The notes beneath the pieces were generated by a model, which was given only the letters and a program-made list of their open reading frames with translations, did not search any database and was not told where the DNA came from. Below, piece after piece: positions 13,098-25,892 of a stretch of DNA of 64,000 nucleotides. The DNA lies in contig OX419760.1 in NCBI GenBank assembly GCA_948567375.1, forward strand, positions 21,018,001 to 21,082,000. The letters are read 5' to 3'. How positions within the stretch are numbered: the stretch's first letter is position 1; each line of letters starts with the position of its first letter. Origin of the DNA: Lunularia cruciata (taxonomy: Eukaryota; Streptophyta; Marchantiopsida; Lunulariales; Lunulariaceae). Both the position numbers and the translations under genes were made by a program.

Positions 13098-13540
13098 ATG
13101 GATGTGCCAGGAGGACAATTTCCTGCACCTAGCTTTCCATTCTCAAACCCATTTCACATCAAGGTTATGTACATCCAGCGTGAGCACATGAGGGTTTTGC
13201 TAGTTTATCACTTTGGTGCAAAATTCATGGACATAGTGATGAACTCACCAAACCCGGTGATTCTACCTGTAGTGATATATGACAGAGAGTAGGATTTGTC
13301 AATCTACATTCTATTATGATAAAATGGATATGAATGTCCCCAATCCTCTCTCTTTCAACACTCAAAAAGAAATCCGTTATGTAATGAGACTAAAAGTGAT
13401 GTTTAGAGATTTTGAGGTCAAGAATTTTGGTGAGGAGTATTATCAATGAGTGATAGCTTTTGAGGTCTCAATGGTAGTTCCGATAGTTCGTGCACCTTCC
13501 AGAGTGATTATTGACTATATATTGAAGTAGACATTAGCAA
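13098..13540 (+). pseudogene. Family A leader ORFs upstream of gag (copy A1)
   Basis: A first ORF starts at 13098 (MDVPGGQFPAPSFPF...) and ends in a stop at 13290. A second, in another frame, starts close by (MDMNVPNP, about 13324) and is broken by later stops. Both are found at the same place in copy A2 (50622 and 50844) and as remnants in both tandem copies, always between the primer site and gag. I recognise no domain. Conservation across four copies suggests a real, family-specific product or a structured leader; function unknown. Confidence 0.5.
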
Positions 13541-13558
13541 TTGAGTGTTGCAAGAACC

Positions 13559-16500
13559 ATGGATCCGCAGTTGCAAGAGCTGGTGCAAGGAATGCAAGGG
13601 ATGTTGAATGAATTTTGGGAGATTAAGATGACCATGGAGACATTACAAAGTCAAGTGCAGATCCTCAGGAACGAACATCCATGCAAGAAGAAGAGCCGTC
13701 TCAAAACCCAGTACTTGCGATTGAAGTACTTGGAGAGGCACCCGTGCCTACAAACCCTATCAACAATGAAGCCACATTGCTACTCCGGATGAAGAAGACC
13801 TGCAATATTGAGCCTTACAAGGGGCAGCGTACGATAGGAGCAGTGGAAAATTGGATCTCGAGAATGAATTGATATTTCCGATTGTTCTCAATAGAGATCA
13901 CAGAGCATGATGGAGGCGTGTTTGCATGTGGGTACTTGACCAATAAAGCCCTCATATGGTATGATGCTTGGGAAAGATCCATGTTGGTAGAGAGAAGGGA
14001 GGTCACATGGACAACAATGCAAGAAGGACTACTGAAGAATTTCCAATCGGTGGATTCTATGCAGATGGCTTGAACCCGACTATGGAGATTGAGACAGAAG
14101 AATAGCATACAAGAGTATGTGGAGACATTTCTGGATCTACAAGTTGCAATTACCGACATGAGTCCAATAGAGGCTCTCAACAATTTTCAAATGAGGGTTG
14201 AAAGAGCGGATTCACCAAGAAGTCATGGTGCAAAATCCTTGCACGGTATTTGAAGCCATTGCTTGTGCATAAAGAATAGCAAGAGCATTAGGTGGAGGTG
14301 AAGGAGTAGTTCCACCTCAACATTATTGGATAGAAATGCCACACATGGGTGGACCAATACCGATGGAATTAGGCAACCTTTGATTTCGAGATCGAGGAGC
14401 ACGACTGCTTCAAGGAGAGCGGGGACGAGTAGAAGAACAAAGAGATGGAGTCCCACAAGGAGAAAGGACTCAAGGAGAACAACGCCGTTGTTATAATTGT
14501 GGCCGTATTGGGCATATATCTATCAACTATCACACTCATTTCCCTAGAGGCACTTGGCCTTCGTACATGCTATCTTTGAACAACATGGAGAGGCATATTG
14601 AAGAAGAGGAGGTGGAAATCGCTTTGGAAAACAAAGATCACCAATAAATGTACCTCGTGGCCTTACTGGCTCAATAAGGAAGCAAAGAAGCAAGGGAAGG
14701 AAGAAGAATAATACACAAAGATCTCAAAAGGCAACCTCACAATTGATTGTCGTGAATGGAATCCTAGAAGGTAATCAAGTGAGAGTATTAATAGATCCGG
14801 GAGCAACAGGGAATTTCTTGTCTTGCTCTATTGCAATAAGATAAGGAATGGATCTAGAGAGAGATGGGAGTGAAGAAGTAGAGTTACCTAATGGGCAAAC
14901 AGAGAGGATTGAATCATTACTTAGACGGGTAACCCTCTCTATGGGAGAATATCAAGAAGCAATTGAGTGGCAAGAGATATAGTTAGCTCGTTATGATGCA
15001 ATTTTAGGCATGCCATGGATGGAGCAATACAACCCTATGGTGGATTGGAGGAAGAAAGTAGTGAGAACCCACCATTGGTCAATCATTGGGGTTAAAGAAA
15101 AATCACACAAGCAAAAACTACCTCTATATGTCATAGGGACGACAACTATCTGTAAGACCAATAGATGTTTCATGGGTCTAATAAGAGAAGTCCAGAGCGC
15201 ACAACTTGATGGACAAATTCTTGAGAAATTGAAGGATGTGGTGGATGAGTTTCAAGATGTCTTTCTTGATGATCTACCCTCAGGATTACCACCAAAAAGG
15301 TGAATAGATCACAAAATTGAGACACTCCCGAGGAAGACATCTCCTTGTAAGGCCTCATATCACCTATCACCTCATGAGTTGGAGGAGTGTAAGACTCAAA
15401 TTGAGGAGATGCTGCAAAAAGGGTTCATCCAACCTAGCGTATCACCATATGGGGCCCTTGTCTTGTTTGTGAAGAAGAAGGATGGTACAATGCGCATGTG
15501 CATTGACTATCAGGGTCTCAATCAGCAAACAGTGAAGAACAAATACCCCTTACCTTGCATGGATGACCTGTTTGATCAACTCTATGGAGCAAGATACTTC
15601 ACCAAACTGAACTTGCGGAGTGGTTACAATCAAATCTGAATTGCAAAGGAGGATGTGTACAAAATTGCCTTTCAAACCAGGTATGGCCACTTTGAGTATC
15701 TTGTGATGCCTTTTGGCCTCACCAATGCACCTGCCACTTTCATGACTCTAATGAATGACATATTTTGTCCATACTTGGATAAGTCTGTTATCGTCTTCTT
15801 GGATGATATCTTAGTATATAGTAGCACAATGACAAAACACAAACAACATCTACGAGAGGTCCTCCAGATTCTAAGACAGAATCAATTGTAGGCCAAAATC
15901 TCAAAGTGTGAGTTTGGCAAGTCTAAAGTAGACTACTTGGAGCATACAGTAAGTGCAAAGAGGGCATACAAGTATTGATAGATAAAATAGAGGTCATTCA
16001 AAAATGGAGTGCCCCAGAAGATCAGACTCAACTTAAGAGCTTCTTGGGGTTGACGAGATTCTATCATAGATTTGTCAAGGACTTCTCCAAGGTTGCACAA
16101 CCTTTAATGGCACTACTTGGCAAGGGGAAGAAGTGTACATGGGGAACTGCACAAGAGGTGGCCTTTCAAGAATTGAAGGCCACCTCTTGTACCAATATTG
16201 AACCAATATTGAAGTACCATGACCCAAAACATCCAATCAAGTTGGCTACAGATGCATCAAGTGTAGCAATAGGAGCAGTCCTACAACAAGAGTGGCATGA
16301 CGGATGGTATCTAATTGCATATTTCTTTCAAAAGTTGTTACCGGCAAAGCGCAATTAGCATACCATAGAATGAGAAGAGCTGGCCATCGTTTTAGCAACC
16401 AAGCATTGGAAGCACTACTTGGGCAAGAAGGCATTTGTAGTAGAGATAGACCACAAACCTCTAGTCTACCTCGAGACGCAAAAGGATCTATCTCGTTGCC

Positions 16501-18080
16501 AAATTTGGTGGGCAGAGTGGCGACAATGCTTCAACATGACAATCACCTACGTGGAATGTAAGAAACAACTGGCAGATGCATTCACCCGCATGCCAATGGC
16601 AAACAACTTGGTGGCAGAGTTTAAGATTAACCCTGACTTCTGGCCAGAGATTTTGGCTGCTACAAAAACTAATCCACAGATTGTAAAAGTGCAATTATCC
16701 AAAGGTCTCACCAGCACCCAAGGACTCACCTGTTGAGATAGCAGATTATGGATCCCAAATGTCCCAGAATTACACACCACTATTCTAGTGGAATTTCATG
16801 ATTTGGCCATTGCAGCTCATGTCGGAGTGGACAAGACCTTGGATGCAGTCAAGCGCCATTACTATTAGCCCAAGATGAGCAATGACGTGATGGACTACGT
16901 GTATAGCTGCCTACTTTGTCAACAGAACAAAGCTTCTAATCAAGCTCCTGCAAGGCTCCTTCAACCTCTCCCCACTCCTACCCAACGTTGGAAACAAGTG
17001 AGTATGGATCTCATTTGTGAATTACCCAAGACCACCTCAGGGTTTGACTCCATCCTGGTCTTTGTGGACCGGCTCAACAAAATGATTCATGTACGCCCTA
17101 CCACCAAGGAGGTGACAACTCCACAACTAGCTCAATTATACTTAGATGCAGTCTTTGCTCACCATGGCTTGTCTAGAGTACTCATCACCAATAGAGGCAC
17201 CCAATTCACCAGTTTGTTTTGGTGAACACTCTTTGGTTTCTTCAAAACCAAGTTGGCAATGTCCACAGTTTACCACCCACAAACAGATGGCCAAACAAAG
17301 CGGGCTAATTGCACGATTGAATATATGTTACGCGGCTTCACCTTAGAAGAGCAAGAGAGGTGAGACATCCTACTCCCCTTGGTGGAATTCACTTACAACA
17401 ATTTAGTGAATGTATCCACCCAAGTCACTCCATTCTTCCTCATGTATGGTGAGCATTCCTTCACACCTTCTAGCTTGATGAAGATCCATCCAGTGACTAC
17501 CAAGGTTGATGCAGTCAACACATTTGTTTCTAGAATCCAACAAGGTGTGGAGAGCGCCAAACACAGATTACAGATTGTGCAAAATTGACAGAAGCAATAT
17601 GCTGATGCACACCGTAGGCACATGGAGTTCAATGTTGGGGATCAAGTGTGGCTATTGACAACCAACCTCACATTAGTTGGACCTCCTAAGCTCAGACCTC
17701 GTTTTATTGGGCCTTTCTTGATTCTTCATTGCATCGGCGTTGTGGTCTATCACCTTGAGCTACCGCCACACATGAAGATCCATCCAGTGTTCTATGTCTC
17801 CCTACTATGTAGATATGCTCCCCGATCAGGCCAGGATCATTCCACACAAGACATTCAACCTTGTCCAACACTCATTGATGGCATAGAGGAATATGAAGTG
17901 GATCGGATTCTCCAAAAACGCATGTGTGGTACTCGCCATCCGTGGGTGGACCATCTAGTACAATGGAAAGGTTACCCCCTCTATGAAGCAACCAGGGAGC
18001 CCGATGCCAATTTGGCACATGCATTGCTATTGGTGCAAGCATTTGAGCAACAATTGCACAACGAGGACGTTGTGTCTTAA
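13559..18080 (+). pseudogene. Copy A1 gag-pol remnant with chromodomain
   Basis: Gag from ATG 13559 (MDPQLQELVQGMQGML), zinc knuckle near 14490 (C-x2-C-x4-H-x4-C pattern), protease near 14795 with D-P-G where D-S/T-G is usual, reverse transcriptase 15300-15960 including F-L-D-D near 15805, RNase H 16180-16700, integrase 16800-17560 (H-H and C-LLC zinc site, D at 'MDLICELP', then 'NRGTQF' where the second catalytic Asp has become Asn), and a chromodomain at 17870-18000 followed by the natural stop TAA at 18078. About ten nonsense codons and frameshifts separate these blocks. Intermediate decay compared with other copies. The element is interrupted by B1 only after its stop codon and polypurine tract. 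Confidence 0.9.
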
Positions 18081-18093
18081 AAGGAGGGAGGTC
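18079..18093 (+). other. Copy A1 polypurine tract, now separated from its 3' LTR
   Basis: AAAAGGAGGGAGGTC directly preceded the family A 3' LTR, as in A2 (55592-55606). The B1 element has inserted exactly at this junction; its last four bases GGTC are the left target duplication of B1. Confidence 0.85.
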
Positions 18094-18785
18094 TGTAACA
18101 CCCATTTGTGCATGTGTGTGGTATTGTGATATTTAGCTTGGTATTACAAGTACTTAAGAGATATTATTTATATAGAGATAAAGGATGGTTCTATATTAGT
18201 CATGGTTAGCTAAAGTTAGTCATAACTAAGATAGAGGGGACCTTACTTTAGAGGAAGTAGAAAAGATGAGCACCATTATTTTAGATTTTAGTGTGTTGAC
18301 TTGGTATTATTCCTAGGTGTTTGGCTTTGAGGAAAGAGTTGAGAACTCTTGGGCCCGCAAGCTTTTTTGTTTTGGATTCTTCTTTAGTCCAAGGATAGCC
18401 CATGTGAAGGAATCCTTGACTTACTGGTTGGGTCAAGATAAGACCACATGCTTAGGGGAATATGCCCATGTAAATAGATATTCCTTTCTACTTTTTGACT
18501 TTACTTGACTTTTGGTCTAGTAACTTGAGTTACTATGGTAATTAGTAACTTTGGTACATAACTATTTCACAAGTATATAAACAAGGGGTGAGGAGATACT
18601 CATCATCCTTTCATTTGCAACTATCTCTCTCTCATTGAGTTCTCTAGTGAGCAATGTCTTGAGTCTTGGAGTGTTAGCCTTGGAGAAGTATGATGGAGTT
18701 TGGGTTCCTTGCCTTCTTAGTCCATGGTGCGCTACCATAATAGTCATCAGAGGTTCATCCTGAATGAGGGATAGGCCGGCTCACA
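18094..18785 (+). repeat. Copy B1 5' LTR
   Basis: 692 bp, TGTAACACCC...GGCTCACA. A TATA-like TATATAAAC lies at 18574-18582, a likely promoter. Pairs with 25213-25888. Confidence 0.92.
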
Positions 18786-18997
18786 TTTTTGGTTCCGTTG
18801 CCGGGACCTCTCTAGAAGGTAAGATAATGTTCCGCGTTCAATTCTACATTAGGCAGAAGGAGGCTATGAGAGCTCACTTGGAGAGAACATTAGGAGAGGA
18901 GAGGTATGAACTTATGTTAGAGAACCAAGATTCATTTGTATACCATGTAGTTCATTATGATGTCTTTGAAGTGATTTTGTACATCTTGTACACATGA
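18764..18997 (+). other. Family B short leader ORF (copy B1)
   Basis: A 77-codon frame starts in the LTR tail, crosses the primer site and ends at 18997. The part from the internal Met (MFRVQFYIRQKEAM) is charged, and the same frame is open in B2 (41354-41587) with few changes. No domain recognised; it may be a leader peptide, or open by chance because the copies are close relatives. Confidence 0.3.
18790..18807 (+). other. Family B primer binding site (probable Glu tRNA)
   Basis: TGGTTCCGTTGCCGGGAC starts four bases after the LTR. Its complement ends CAACGGAACCA, which fits the acceptor stem and CCA of a plant Glu tRNA as I recall it; Asp tRNA would give TGGCGCCG at the start and fits less well. 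The same 18-mer is in B2. Confidence 0.75.
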
Positions 18998-19644
18998 GAG
19001 GAATTGGAGAGATTATGTGAGGTGGATTGCAGATTTTGGGGATTAAGGTGATTTTGGGCAAAATCTCAAGTTTGAGATCTGGACTTGAAATTTCTACACA
19101 TAATAGCTTGGGTTATCTTTCAGTTAGAACACTTGAAATTATTGTAAGAGCTACTATGCACACTAGGCTAGAATTTTTGAAAGTTGATAGGGTAAAGTGC
19201 TCCCGCAACTGCATGCTCTATGGAAAATTGTATAGAGTCTACCATTTCTTCAATTTTCAATGAATTTTCCTGAAAATTTCCAACAAAATTCAGTACATTA
19301 TATTTTACCTTTTGCCACAAAAATTAGAGAAAGATCATTCTTGCGCAAGGAGTTATGAGTTTTTGAAGTGAGGGGGGTGGTTTTCAGACCAAATCTGAAA
19401 TATGTGTGTTGAATAGAAATGTGTCTAGGCCAAATGGCTTGATGAAAAGATCTGAAATTTTGCAGGGAGAGACGCCCTAGAGTTTTGATCAAGTGTGAAA
19501 AATTTCAGAGGACTGTGACATAATTTTTGGGAGATTTGAGTGACATTGTGAGGAAGGGTCAATTCTGCAGAGTGGAGATCTCATGCATGAGGAGTTTGAG
19601 ATCAACAAAAAACATATTTGAGTGTTTAGATTCATCTTGGGAAC

Positions 19645-20118
19645 ATGGAGTGTCATCAAGAGTGGAAATTGAGATTATGCAAGGTTCCCCAAGGGTTTGA
19701 GGTGATTGTAGGGGTGGATTTAAGGAAAAGACAGTTTACAATAGAATTTGAGGAGAGTGTTGAGAGGATCCAAAAACCTACACCACTTGGAGGAAAGAGT
19801 GAGTCTAAGTGCTTTCTGTATGGAGAGAAGGGACATAAGGCAATTTCATGTCCATTGACCTTTGAGAGCAAGAGATTGAGGGAAAGGAGAGGCTTACTTG
19901 ACTTGGGTTTGCATGTTGGACCTTTTTCACCAAGATTGGGAGGGAGAAGATCTAAGACCAAGGAGTTGTGTGAGGTTTGTGGAGTTGAAGGACTTCCAAA
20001 AGGACATGAGTGTAGTGGAGTAAAAGCACTTTTGGAAACTTTGGTGAAAGATCTTGGAGAGAGTCTTAGTACAGCTACAGAAATACTACCACATTCATCA
20101 ACTAGTTCTCAAGATTAG
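19645..20118 (+). pseudogene. Family B upstream zinc-finger ORF (copy B1), knuckle mutated
   Basis: 157 codons between the primer site and gag, matching the 165-codon ORF of B2 (40232-40729). It has one CCHC-type knuckle near residue 55-70; here its second Cys is Tyr (CFLYGEKGHKAISC), so zinc binding is probably lost. A second Cys/His cluster follows (CEVCGVEGLPKGHEC). It is separate from gag, which carries its own knuckle. Frame still open, so loss of function rests on the Cys change. Confidence 0.6.
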
Positions 20119-20347
20119 TGATGGAGATAATCTTTCAACTTATGGATATCCATGAGGGTTCGATTAATATGCACTCTAGGATTTGATGTTGCTATAGAAA
20201 TCTTGGAGCAACCTGAACCTTTTGTGTTCCGAGGGTGAATTACTCTCAAATGGTGTTAGTCATGTATATACTCTATTAGTTATAGAGTGAGAGAAAAGAA
20301 AAGAGAAAAAAAAATTTTGAGAGAAGAAAAGATAGTGAGAGGTTAAG

Positions 20348-23300
20348 GTGGGGAAACTTCCGGTTTTCTTTGGCAAGGATGGAGAAGATGTGGAGGCCTT
20401 TGTGATAGACTTCAAGAGAGCTTGCATAGGAAATAATGAGAGGAGGAAGAATGAGTGGGCCTCATTAGTACCAGATTTCTTTGAGGATGCTGCACTTACA
20501 TGGTATGAGTCAAAATACCAAAAGAGAGAGGGGAGAGATGGAGAAGAGGAGTCTTGGGAGACTTTGACTTTAGCACTCATTGAGAACTTTCTTCCTGATG
20601 AGAGTTATGAGAGATTGATGAGTGAGGTTACATTTCTCAAGCAAGAAAATGGAGAGAAAGTGAGAGTCTATGTGGAAAGAGTGGAAAAGTTAGAGTCCAG
20701 ATTTTGCATAGTGTTGAGGAAGGGTGGGGATGATGTGGAGACTACAATCATTGGCATAGGGGCCATGCTCACCAAGAATTTTGTGGGAGGGTTGAGACCA
20801 CAAATTAGAAACAAGGTGAGATATGAGAAACCTTCTTCCAAGGTTGAAGCTATCAAGATCGCAATTTGTATGGAGGAGAGTTTGGAAGGGGATGAGAGTG
20901 ATTTGGTGGTGAAGAAGGTTGTGCATCCTCCTCAAGGCTACAAGTATGGTGGAACTTATGATACTTTGGTGACAAGGGTTGCACCACAAGTAGTAGTTGC
21001 TCCAATTCTTGCAACTCCACCAAAGGATCCACTTCAAACCATCACAGAATAACTTGCGGATCTCAAGATCAATGTAGTGCAACTATGGGAGAAGAGAGAG
21101 GTGGATCAGAATATAGGGAGAGGGCCTAGGAGTTATGGAAAATATCCATATAGAGGAGTTCAACCAGCCAACAATTTCAATGATAGAAATTGTTTTGGTT
21201 GTGGAGGAAGAGGCCATATCCAAAGGAATTGCCCAAATTCCACTTACCATGGAGGAAGGGGTTATGAGGGATCCAAAAGAGGGAAAGAGGGTGGTAGTGA
21301 AACCCAAGTGGCTCCTAATCCAAACAAAGGTAAGGGGATAGCATCCATAGATGTGGTGGAGAGCAAGTATGAGAAGGGAGAGTGCTCAAACTCCAAGAGT
21401 CTTAATTTGGAGCTTTTGGCACAAGAGAAGAAGAGAGCTCATTTTGCAGAGGATGTTCACTCTTCTCAAGGATTTACTCCAAGCAAGGATACTCCGATGT
21501 CTACTAGGAGCACTCGCACCTCAACACCATCAACAGCAAAGACTCCAAGGAAGAAGTTGGAGATGGAGGACTTCTTGATCTCAAAGCAACAATGGAACTA
21601 CAATGTGTTGGAGGATGTTGGTAGTCACAAGGCTAACATCACAGTAGGCCAATTGATTGCTTTGAACCCTACCTTGAGAAAGGAGCTTAGAAGTGGTTTG
21701 AGTTCTATAAGGAGCAAGAAGAAGAAGAAGGCAAAAGCTCCAGTATCAATGGGGGTGGTGGATGCCAAGCCAACACCATGGAAGGCTTGTGAATATACCT
21801 CCAAGATTGATGTGAGAGTGAATGGTCACAACATCAAGGATGCATTGGTTGATGGAGGATCAACATTGAATGCCAGGTTAGAAAGGTTGATGAAGAAGTT
21901 GGGTATGATACCCTCAAGACCTTCAACATTTGTGGTGAGCATGGCAAACAAGCAACAAGTTTGACCAGTAGGGGTGATGGATAACGTGGTAGTTCAGTTA
22001 TGGGAGTTCAAAATCTCATGACTTTCCAAGTCTTGAAGGATTCAAGCTATGACTTACTTTTTGGAAGGCCATGGTTGAGAGCAGCATGCACAACTGATCG
22101 ATGGCACAAAGTGTACTTGAGGATTGGGCCATCAAACCATAGAGTCACAGTTCCTATGACTAACACCACCAACACTTCACATTCAGATACACCATCTTTT
22201 GATTATTGGGAATCAGATTTTGAAGAAGGAGCTTCAAGTCTGGACACAAGCATGGAAGAGGAGACTCCCACGGAGGAGGATGAATCTGAATCTGATTCAG
22301 ATGTGTATCCCTTGTGTGCTATGGATTTTGCACCTAAGCCAGAGGTTTTGAAGGACCCAGAAAAATCACCATTGACACTTGAGGAGGTAGAGAGAAGGTT
22401 AGCTACCCTCAAGTATGGCCCAAATGTTACCAAGGAGGAGAAGGTGAAATTTGAGGAGATTTTCCGCAAGTTCATCCATGTGTTTGCTTTTAGTTACAAG
22501 GATTTGAAGGAAGTCACCTTGGAGGAGCACAAGATAGAGGTGGAGTCACATGCAAGACCAATCCACCAAAAGCAACGTCGCATTAGCACACCAATATCTT
22601 TGGTTGTGAAGGAGGAGATTGATAAGCTCAAGGAAGCTGGATTTATCTTTGAGGTAGAAAATTCAGAATGGGTGTCTCTAATTGTCACTGTGAAGAAAAA
22701 GAATGGCAAGCTTTGGGTATGTATGGATTACAAGAAGCTCAATGCTATTACCAAGAAGGACTACTACCCATTGCCATTCATTGATGAGATCTTGGAAGAA
22801 GTTGCAGATCATGAGAGGTATAGTTTTGGAGATGGTTATAGTAGATATAACCAAATCAAGATTGCACCAGAGCATCAACAACTCACCACATTCACCACAC
22901 CTTGGGGAACTTACGCTTTCAAGGTCATGCCTTTTAGGCTTTGCAATGCTCCAGCCACATTCCAACGGTTCATGAACAAGGTATATGAACCTTTCATTGG
23001 GAAATTTGTGAGAGATTTCATTGATGACTTTTGTGTCTATGGGAGCAAGGAGGAGCACTTTGAGCACCTAATCAAAGTCTTGCAATGCTTGGATGAGGCA
23101 AATGCATCACTCAACCCAGAGAAGTGCATTTTTGGATGTGAAGAAGGTCTAGTTTTGGGGCACATCATCTCCAAGGATGGAATAGTAGTTGATCTTGAGA
23201 AGGTGAGGAAAATCTTAGACCTTCAAGCTTGACAAAGTTACGCCAATTCTTGGGGATGGTTGGATACTATAGGAGATTTATCTTCTCATTTTCCAACAAG

Positions 23301-25163
23301 GCTTATGCATTGACCATCTACATGAAGAAGTGTGTAGATTACATGGTGATTTCGGAGGACAAGGAGGCTCTCAAAGCTTTTGAGGAGCTCAAGCAATCCC
23401 TTGTTGTAGCTCCAATTCTTGCTAAACCTGATTGGAGTAAGCCTTTCATCCTCTACACTGATGCTTCTAATGTAGCTATAGGATGCACTCTTAGTCAATT
23501 AGACCAAGATGGGCATGATCATCCAATAGCTTATGCTAGTAGGCAGATGGTTTCAGCAGAGAAGAACTACTCTGTCATGGAGAGAGAAGGGTTGGCAGTG
23601 ATCTTTGGTCTCAAGAAGTTTAGACACTACTTGATTGGAGGGAAAGCCACCATTGTCATGGATCACAAGGCTTTGAAGTACATCTTCAACAAGCCTTATG
23701 TTGAAGGGAGACTAGCAAGGTGGATGATACTCTTGTTTGAGTATGACTACACCATTGAGGATAGGCCAAGAAAGAAACATGCAAATGCTGATTTGTTATC
23801 TAGAGCCTATGATCATGATGGAGATGAGCCAGTGGATGATTCCTTCCCGAATGAGGAGCTCATGACAATCTTAGTCACTCAAGAGGTTCCAATGGAGTAC
23901 AAGGAGATTGTGGATTTTGTGACAAGAGGTAACTATCCAGAAGGGATGCATGCTAGGGAGAGGAAGGCCCTTGCAGCAAGATGTAGACCTTACACAATGG
24001 TGGAGGATATTCTTTTTCACCAAGGAGCAGATGGTCTACTTTGAAGAGCAGTGGGTAAGGAAGAGTCTATCTTACTCATAAAGGAGTTTCATGAAGGTTT
24101 AGTATGTGGAGGACACTTTGTAGGAAAGGTGATTGCTTTCAAGATTCTAGATGCAAGTTACCATTGGAGAGGGATTTTCAAGGATTGTCTTGATTATTGC
24201 AAAACTTGTCATGTTTGTCAAGCGTTTGCTAGAAAGTCTACATCCACTCCACCACTTAGACCAATTGTATTGCTAGGACCTTTTGAGAAGTGGGGAATTG
24301 ATTTTGTAGGTCCTCTCAATAGAACCCCAAGGAACAATCAGTACATTGTGGTAGTTACTGATTACCTTACCAAGTGGGTTGAGGCTAGACCATTGAGGGA
24401 CAAGAATGAAGATGAAGTGGGTAGATTTCTTTATGAACGCATTATCACTAGGTTTGGATTCCCTTTGGAGTTGGTTTTTGATAGAGGAGGAGAGTTTATA
24501 GGAAGCATTACTACAGCCATGCTACAACATTTCTCTATCACACATAGAGTAACTACATCCTATAAGCCAAATTCCAATGGCTTGGCAGAGAGAACCAATC
24601 AGACCTTGTGCATGATGGTGGCCAAAGATGCAAAAATAGAGAGGGCTAAACATCATTAGGACAAGAGGATTCATGCAGTTTTGTGGGAGTATAGGACAAC
24701 CATGAAGACTTCCACCGGATATTCTCCATTTCAATTGGTGTATGGTATTGAGTCCACCTTACCTATTCACTTTGATCTTCATACCTTCCAAAGCATTCAT
24801 AGGAGATTGAAGAAAGCACAAGGAGGTGATGCAGAGAAGTCAAGGAAGGATCAACTCATGGAGTTGGAAGAGGCAAGAGCAATTGCTATGGTTTGAGTGG
24901 AGCAAGCCCAAAGGAAACAAAAGGAGAGCTATGACAAGAGGCAAGGCAAGAAGAAGGTGGAGACTTTCAAAGAAGGTGATTGGGTAATGTTGTTTGATTC
25001 TATTCGATTCAAGAGAGTGCAAAAGAAGTTTTTGCCTAAGTACTTTGGACCTTTCACAGTGGAGAAGGTGTGGGGCAATTACACCTATGATCTCAAGGAG
25101 TTGGGAAGGAAGACACTTTGATAGGATTAACCATGATAAGTTGAAGATGTACCATAGAAGGTA
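20348..25163 (+). pseudogene. Copy B1 gag-pol, broken
   Basis: Same polyprotein as B2. The start codon is now GTG (20348). Five nonsense codons relative to B2 are at about 21050 (CAA to TAA), 21962, 24042 and 24894 (CGA to TGA) and 24657 (TGG to TAG); all are C-to-T or G-to-A. A 10-bp deletion near 23229 shifts frame between reverse transcriptase and RNase H. Domains: gag 20348-21000, zinc knuckle about 21195 (CFGCGGRGHIQRNC), protease about 21850, reverse transcriptase 22560-23200 (F-I-D-D box), RNase H 23440-23760, integrase 24060-24800. No chromodomain. Natural stop at 25161. Confidence 0.92.
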
Positions 25164-25201
25164 GAGAGACCTTCACTTTGAGGACAAAGTAAAAACTTAG
25201 T

Positions 25202-25212
25202 CCGGGGGTAAA
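25202..25212 (+). other. Copy B1 polypurine tract
   Basis: CCGGGGGTAAA abuts the 3' LTR; identical to the tract of B2. Confidence 0.8.
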
Positions 25213-25888
25213 TGTAACACCCATTTGTGCATGTTTGTGGTATTGTGATATTTAGCTTGGTATTACAAGTACTTAAGAGATATTATTTATATAGAGATAA
25301 AGGATGGTTCTATATTAGTCATGGTTAGCTAAAGTTAGTCATAGCTAAGATAAAGGGGACCTTACTTTAGAGGAAGTAGAAAAGATGAGCACCACTATTT
25401 TGGATTTTAGTGTGTTGACTTGGTATTATTCCTAGGTGTTTGGCTTTGAGGAAAGAGTTGAGAACTCTTGGGCCTGCAAGCCTTTTTGTTTTAGATTCTT
25501 CTTTAGTCCAAGGATAGCCCATGTGAAGGAATCCTTGACTTACTGGTTGGGTCAAGATAAGACCACATGCTTAGGGGAATATGCCTATGTGAATGGATAT
25601 TCCTTTCTACTTTTTGACTTTACTTGACTATTGGTCTAGTAACTTGAGTTACTACAGTAATTAGTAACTTTGGTACGTAACTATTTCACAAATACAAACA
25701 AGGAGTGAGGAGGTACTCATCATCCTTTCATTTGCAACTATCTCTCTCTCATTGAGTTCTCTAGTGAGCAATGTCTTGAGTCTTGGAGGAGTATGATGGA
25801 GTTTAGGTTCCTTGCCTTCTTAGTCCATGGTGCGCTACCATAATAGCCATCAGAGGTTCATCTTGAGTGAGAGACAGGCCGGCTCACA
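25213..25888 (+). repeat. Copy B1 3' LTR
   Basis: 676 bp, TGTAACACCC...GGCTCACA, with small deletions relative to the 692-bp form. Followed by AGTC (25889-25892), the right target duplication (left copy GGTC at 18090-18093, one transition apart). Confidence 0.9.
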
Positions 25889-25892
25889 AGTC

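Noticed and set aside
18094-25888. Fungal repeat-induced point mutation as cause of the C-to-T stops
   Set aside because: The window carries a plant gene and plant-type elements; ordinary decay of methylated cytosine is enough.
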